Part shown: positions 7,097 to 11,673 of the stretch, one piece after another
How the letters are laid out: the number at the start of each line of letters is the position of its first letter
Position numbering within the stretch: position 1 is the stretch's first letter
Origin: JAAYZM01 sp964510785
Lineage (GTDB): Bacteria; Actinomycetota; Actinomycetes; Actinomycetales; Cellulomonadaceae
Assembly: GCA_964510785.1 (NCBI GenBank)
Contig: CAZECM010000094.1
Location: forward strand, 1 to 11,673
Direction: 5' to 3'
DNA: 11,673 bases
Position numbers and translations under genes: made by a program
The notes under the pieces: model-generated
Told to the model about the DNA's origin: nothing
What the model saw: only the letters and a program-made list of their open reading frames with translations
The model's database searches: none

Positions 7097-8869
7097 ATGA
7101 CGGAACGACCGCTCGATGCGGTCGGGAGTGGTTCGCAGGAGGTCCCGCACCCCGCCATCGGGGTGCGGGACCTCCGCCGCGCCAGGCTCGACCTCGCCGC
7201 CGTCCCGCTCGCCCGCGCCGCCCGGCGGGACGAGGGCGCGCGGCTGGTGGACGAGGCGCTCGCGGCGTTGTGGCGCGACGCGACCGGTGAGCTGCGCACC
7301 ACGGAAGGCATCGCCCTGGGTGCCGTCGGCTCGCTCGGCCGCGGGGACCTCGGGCCGGCGAGCGACCTCGACCTGCTCCTCGTCCACGACGGCCGCACGC
7401 ATCGCGAGGCGGAGATCGCCCGGGTCGCCGAGCGGCTCTGGTACCCGATCTGGGACGCGGGGCTCGACCTCGACCACGCGGTGCGCACGCTCACCCAGTG
7501 CCGCACGATCGCGTCGAAGGACCTCCCGGCGGCCGTCGGGCTCCTCGACCTGCGTCACATCGCCGGCGACGGCGCGGTCATCCACCGGGCGCAGTCGGCC
7601 GTGCTCGCGGACTGGCGCGACTCGACGCGCCGTCGGCTGCCCGAGCTCGCCGCCTCCGCGCGCCGCCGCGCCGAGCGCCACGGCGAGCTCGCCTATCTCA
7701 TCGAACCGGACCTCAAGGAGGCCCGCGGCGGCATCCGGGACGCGATCGTGCTGTTCGCGCTCGCGGCGACGTGGATCGCCGACCGTCCGCACGGCGCCGT
7801 CGACGAGGCCTACGCGTACCTGCTCGACGTGCGTGACGAGCTGCAGGCCGTCGCGGGTCGGCACACCAACCGGCTGCTCCTCGTCGACGCCGACGCCGTT
7901 GCCGACAGGCTGGGACTCGCCGACCCCGACGAGCTGCTCGCCCACCTCGCGGAGGCCGGCCGAACCGTCTCGTACGCGCTCGACACGACGCTGCGGCGCG
8001 CACGCCAGGCCCTCCAGACGCCCCGGCGGCCCGTGCTCGTGCGGGGTCGGCGCGGTGCGCCACGGCTGCGCTCGGTCGCGGAGGGCCTCGTCGAGCACGA
8101 CGGCGAGCTGGTCCTCGCGGCGGGCATCCGGCCCGCGGACGATCCCGTGCTGGCGCTGCGTGCCGCCGCGACGGCCGCGCGCACGGGCCTGACGCTCTCG
8201 CCCGTCACGATCGGCTCGCTCACCGAGTCCCCGCCGCTGCCGGACCCCTGGCCCCCAGCCGCGCTCGCGTCGCTGCACGCGCTCCTCGCGACCGGGTCCG
8301 CGCAGGTGCCGGTGTGGGAGGCGCTCGACCTCGCGGGGCTCGTGACGCGGTGGATCCCCGAGTGGGAGCACGTGCGCAACCGGCCGCAGCGCGCACCGAT
8401 CCACCGGCACACGGTCGATCGGCACCTCGTGGAGGTGGCCGCGCAGTCGGCGGGGCTGCGCAAGGTCGTGCGGCAGCCCGAGGTCCTCGCGCTCGCGGCG
8501 CTCCTGCACGACATCGGCAAGCGGCCGGGCGTCACGGACCACGCCGCGGAGGGGGCGCGGCTCGCTCCCGAGATCCTGCGAAGGATGGGGGTGCCCGACG
8601 ACGACGCCGCACTGGTGACCCTTCTCGTGCGCGAGCACCTCGTGCTCTCCACGCTCGCCACGATGCGCGACCCCGAGGACCCGGCGACGGCAACCGAGCT
8701 CGCCGGGGCCGTGGGGCACGACGTCCGGGCCCTCGAGCTGCTGCGCGCGCTCACCGAGGCGGACACGGCCTCCCTCGGCCCCAAGGTGTGGACCACGTGG
8801 CGTCGCACCCTCCTCGACGAGCTCACGAGCCGCACGCGCGCCCACATCATCGCTCGGCCTGCTCGCTGA
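7097..8869 (+). CDS. glnD: PII nucleotidyltransferase/nucleotidyl-removing enzyme GlnD, short form without ACT domains
   Basis: GlnD attaches a nucleotide to the PII T-loop tyrosine when nitrogen is scarce and removes it when glutamine is high. The 590-residue product shows the nucleotidyltransferase motif GSLGRGDLGPASDLD (78-92) with metal-binding Asp90 and Asp92, the GlnD-typical EPDLKEARGGIRDAIVL (about 200), and an HD phosphohydrolase domain (about 435-565) with LLHDIGK (His471-Asp472), DHAAEG and REHL. The protein stops about 25 residues after the HD domain (HIIARPAR). The two C-terminal ACT domains that sense glutamine in the E. coli enzyme (890 residues) are absent, and no frame in the 219 bases downstream resembles them. 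The ATG at 7097, four bases after glnK, is preferred; GAGG 12 bases upstream is a modest ribosome site. By analogy with actinobacterial relatives it may act as an adenylyltransferase. Confidence 0.92.
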   Translation: MTERPLDAVGSGSQEVPHPAIGVRDLRRARLDLAAVPLARAARRDEGARLVDEALAALWRDATGELRTTEGIALGAVGSLGRGDLGPASDLDLLLVHDGRTHREAEIARVAERLWYPIWDAGLDLDHAVRTLTQCRTIASKDLPAAVGLLDLRHIAGDGAVIHRAQSAVLADWRDSTRRRLPELAASARRRAERHGELAYLIEPDLKEARGGIRDAIVLFALAATWIADRPHGAVDEAYAYLLDVRDELQAVAGRHTNRLLLVDADAVADRLGLADPDELLAHLAEAGRTVSYALDTTLRRARQALQTPRRPVLVRGRRGAPRLRSVAEGLVEHDGELVLAAGIRPADDPVLALRAAATAARTGLTLSPVTIGSLTESPPLPDPWPPAALASLHALLATGSAQVPVWEALDLAGLVTRWIPEWEHVRNRPQRAPIHRHTVDRHLVEVAAQSAGLRKVVRQPEVLALAALLHDIGKRPGVTDHAAEGARLAPEILRRMGVPDDDAALVTLLVREHLVLSTLATMRDPEDPATATELAGAVGHDVRALELLRALTEADTASLGPKVWTTWRRTLLDELTSRTRAHIIARPAR

Positions 8870-9018
8870 ATCGTGCGGAGCCTGCGCGGCGGGGGGCGCT
8901 CTCGGTGCTCGTCGCGGGGCGTTGTCGATGCTCGTGGAGGGCGCTGCTCCTCTGGTTGGGGTGATTGTCGGTGGCGTGTGGGAGGGTGGATTCATCCCGA
9001 TTGAACCCGTTGCACCAC

Positions 9019-9048
9019 TTGCGTTGATTCGGGGAAGTATGCGATACT
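9019..9048 (+). promoter_or_regulatory. Candidate promoter of the HNH gene
   Basis: TTGCGT (9019-9024) and GATACT (9043-9048) are separated by 18 bases, a reasonable sigma-A-type pair. They sit in the most AT-rich stretch between glnD and ffh (about 8990-9065). The start point would fall near 9055, giving a leader of about 34 bases. The remainder of the glnD-HNH interval (8870-9018) is G-rich and contains only degenerate repeats of TGCTCGT; I see no gene in it. Confidence 0.4.
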
Positions 9049-9063
9049 CGTACATACGTTGCA
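9048..9063 (+). promoter_or_regulatory. Possible LexA (SOS) box overlapping the HNH gene start point
   Basis: TCGTACATACGTTGCA matches nine of the twelve defined bases of the actinobacterial SOS box TCGAAC-N4-GTTCGA, with the six central defined bases intact except one. It overlaps the end of the candidate -10 and the expected start point, where a repressor would block transcription. Some mycobacterial 13E12-family genes are known to be DNA-damage induced through such boxes. The outer half-site bases are degenerate, so binding is uncertain. Confidence 0.3.
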
Positions 9064-9075
9064 TTCGAGAGTTGG

Positions 9076-9081
9076 GGGAGG
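9076..9081 (+). promoter_or_regulatory. Ribosome binding site deciding the HNH start
   Basis: GGGAGG lies seven bases before the ATG at 9089. An in-frame ATG at 9083 directly abuts the purine run, so it is too close. An in-frame TTG at 9059 would fall within the putative operator. The start at 9089 (MTTTDTG) is therefore preferred. Confidence 0.6.
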
Positions 9082-9088
9082 GATGGGA

Positions 9089-10636
9089 ATGACGACGACG
9101 GACACCGGCGCGCTGCCCCACCCCGTCTCACCGGCGGCGGTGGTCGTGCCCGAGTCGCTGCGCGAGGTGGCACAGTTCCCCGCTGATGCACCCACGGACG
9201 TGCAGGCCCAGGTGTGGGTCCGGGTGCTGGCTCTAGCGGCCCGTGAGCTCGCCGGGTGCACACGCGGGGCCGACACCTGGTCGGCTCCGGCGCAGTCGGA
9301 GGTCGTGGACACGCTCGATGAGGTGGCTCGGCTGACCGTCGTGGCCAAAGCCCCCGTGCTCGCCGCCCAGGAAGCCCGCGGAGCATGGCGCACTCCTGGG
9401 GTGCGGGACTTCGCGGACTACCGGGCCAAGACCACCCGCGCGGGCAAGGGCGCCGCGCGCCGTGAGGTCGACGCCGGGCGCACCGTGCACGCCCTCGACG
9501 GCGGCCTCGACGCCCTCGCTGACGGGACACTGACGCCCGCGCACGTGGACAAGCTCGCCACGATCGCCGGCAAGCTCCCCGAGGACCGGAAGGACGCGTT
9601 GCTCACCGGGGCGGGAGCGCAGAAGATCAAGGACCTGGCCCACAAGCATGATGCGGGCAGGTTTGCCGGGAAGGTCGAAGACCTCGCCGCGGCCATGTCC
9701 GCCCAGGACGTCCAGGACGCCCACGACACAGCACGCGCCCGCCGTCACCTGCAGTTGACTCCCACCGGGGACGGGACCACCCGCATCAGTGGTCAGGTGG
9801 ACGACCTTGCTGCGCACACCATCAGGCTCGCCCTGGAAGCCGCCACTCCCCGCCCCGGGGTCGAGGACACCCGCACCGGTGGTCAACGCCACGCCGACGC
9901 ACTCGTGGCCCTTGCCGAGACCGCCCTCACAGGCGCGAAGGCCACCGGCAACGCCCGCAGCCAGATCCTGATCACCATGAGCGAGCACACCTTCACCCAC
10001 ACCCGTCGCCACCTGCAGGCAGCCAGGCAAGCCGGACCCGACGGTGACGCGGCGGGCACCTGCGAGACCGCTCAGGACCTGGGACCTGCACCCGTGGTGC
10101 GCTACCAGGACGGCCCCCTGCTCCCGTTGTCGGAGATCGGGCGTGCCCTGTGCGACTCCGACGTCGCGCGCCTGGTCATCGGCGCCGACTCCCATCCACT
10201 CGACCTGGGCCGCAGCGTGCGCTTGTTCACCGCCGCCCAGCGACGGGCGATCATTGCCCGCGACACCGCCTGCGCCTGGCCCGAGTGCACCATGCCCACC
10301 CGCTACAGCGAAGTCCACCACCTCGACTGGTACGACGACGACCACGGCCACACGGACACCCACCGAGGCGTCCTGGTCTGCTCCTTTCACCACCACGAAC
10401 TGCACCGCCGCAACCTCGACCTCGTCCGTGACACCGGGCTGCGTCGAGCCGCAGGCCCACCCCGCGCCACCGGTCAAGGCATACCCCTGCCCGGCGACCC
10501 CGGCTACGAGCCACCGAAGTACACGCTCGTCCCTAGGTCACACACCCGCGCCGGGCGTGAGGAAGCCACCCGCGCACGCCTTCTCACCGAGGTGCGCGCC
10601 GACTCCACCGCGCGCAAAGCACGACGGGCGAGCTGA
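9089..10636 (+). CDS. DUF222/HNH endonuclease-like protein (13E12 repeat family)
   Basis: The 515-residue product has the layout of the multicopy actinobacterial 13E12-type proteins: a long Ala/Asp/Arg-rich alpha-helical DUF222 region (about 25-370) and a C-terminal HNH nuclease module. Visible in the module are Cys395-x4-Cys400 (CAWPEC), the HH pair at 410-411 in VHHLDW, then VLVCSFHHHELH with Cys431 and His434-439. Where most family members have the Asn of NLxLLC, this one has Arg426. A short basic tail follows, ending RKARRAS. The role of these proteins is not firmly known; they are often found in several copies and beside mobile DNA, and some are DNA-damage inducible. It has its own promoter region and sits between glnD and ffh in the same direction, which suggests an acquired gene. 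No flanking repeats or integrase genes are visible. Family assignment is firm; function is not. Confidence 0.88.
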   Translation: MTTTDTGALPHPVSPAAVVVPESLREVAQFPADAPTDVQAQVWVRVLALAARELAGCTRGADTWSAPAQSEVVDTLDEVARLTVVAKAPVLAAQEARGAWRTPGVRDFADYRAKTTRAGKGAARREVDAGRTVHALDGGLDALADGTLTPAHVDKLATIAGKLPEDRKDALLTGAGAQKIKDLAHKHDAGRFAGKVEDLAAAMSAQDVQDAHDTARARRHLQLTPTGDGTTRISGQVDDLAAHTIRLALEAATPRPGVEDTRTGGQRHADALVALAETALTGAKATGNARSQILITMSEHTFTHTRRHLQAARQAGPDGDAAGTCETAQDLGPAPVVRYQDGPLLPLSEIGRALCDSDVARLVIGADSHPLDLGRSVRLFTAAQRRAIIARDTACAWPECTMPTRYSEVHHLDWYDDDHGHTDTHRGVLVCSFHHHELHRRNLDLVRDTGLRRAAGPPRATGQGIPLPGDPGYEPPKYTLVPRSHTRAGREEATRARLLTEVRADSTARKARRAS

Positions 10637-10678
10637 GGGGCGCCGCGGGGTAGGGGAGTGGCCCGCAGGAGACCTCGG

Positions 10679-10684
10679 TAGGCT
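10679..10684 (+). promoter_or_regulatory. ffh: Candidate -10 element for ffh
   Basis: TAGGCT fits the actinobacterial TANNNT -10 and lies in the 91-base gap between the HNH gene and ffh. Transcription would start near 10691, leaving a leader of about 37 bases before the GTG. No recognisable -35 stands at 17-18 bases upstream. Confidence 0.4.
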
Positions 10685-10727
10685 GGGGCATCTCACAGTC
10701 CCGAACAAGTCCGCGAGGTTTCCCCCG

Positions 10728-11673
<946 letters not shown>

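Noticed and set aside
8870..8950. Degenerate direct repeat around TGCTCGT and a distant GGAGC/GCTCC inverted pair as transposon ends
   Set aside because: Matches are short and imperfect and there is no partner copy beyond the HNH gene, so chance in GC-rich sequence explains them.
9024..9046. LexA-independent (PafBC-type) damage promoter before the HNH gene
   Set aside because: TTGATTCGG resembles the upstream part, but no TANNNT follows at the required eight-base distance.
6764..9121. A 785-residue open frame on the minus strand opposite glnK and glnD
   Set aside because: Arg/Pro/Gly-rich composition without motifs; the plus strand carries unambiguous GlnK and GlnD signatures over the same bases.
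9233..10477. A 414-residue minus-strand frame opposite the HNH gene
   Set aside because: Val/Gly-rich shadow without domain features; the plus-strand frame has clear DUF222/HNH motifs and a good ribosome site.

Overview
The window is high-GC actinobacterial chromosomal DNA with third-position GC so high that long shadow frames run on both strands. The gene order smc - small membrane protein - ftsY - amtB - glnK - glnD - (HNH) - ffh and the protein sequences point to the order Micrococcales, probably near Cellulomonadaceae. That placement is an inference from recognised protein families, not from a database search. A run of ten Ns inside amtB shows this is draft sequence.

Layout: (1) 2-3379, the 3' 95% of smc, the chromosome-condensation ATPase, cut by the left edge. 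(2) 3376-3674 on the minus strand, a small lipoprotein gene convergent with smc that reads as two frames, so it is frameshifted or mis-sequenced. (3) 3800-4108, a short N-terminally anchored membrane protein, then 4146-5327 ftsY, the SRP receptor. Both have a -10-like hexamer six bases before the start codon and look leaderless. (4) 5488-8869, a nitrogen-control operon: amtB (ammonium channel, interrupted by the N gap), glnK (PII signal protein, one-base overlap with amtB) and glnD (PII-modifying enzyme, four bases further on). A GlnR-like array of half-sites in 11-bp register lies in front of amtB. (5) 9089-10636, a DUF222/HNH (13E12-type) endonuclease-like gene with its own promoter and a possible LexA/SOS operator, lying between glnD and ffh. 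(6) 10728 to the right edge, the NG domains of ffh, the SRP GTPase.

Functionally the window holds both GTPases of co-translational membrane targeting (FtsY and Ffh), with a complete sense-and-transport module for ammonium between them: GlnK can block AmtB, and GlnD modifies GlnK according to nitrogen status. The unusual points are a GlnD that stops just after its HD domain, without the C-terminal ACT glutamine sensors; the HNH gene directly downstream of that shortened end; the broken lipoprotein gene; and the candidate regulatory sites. I found no wholly new multi-gene system. Most of the window is conserved core genome, and the most accessory-looking element is the HNH gene with its upstream region.
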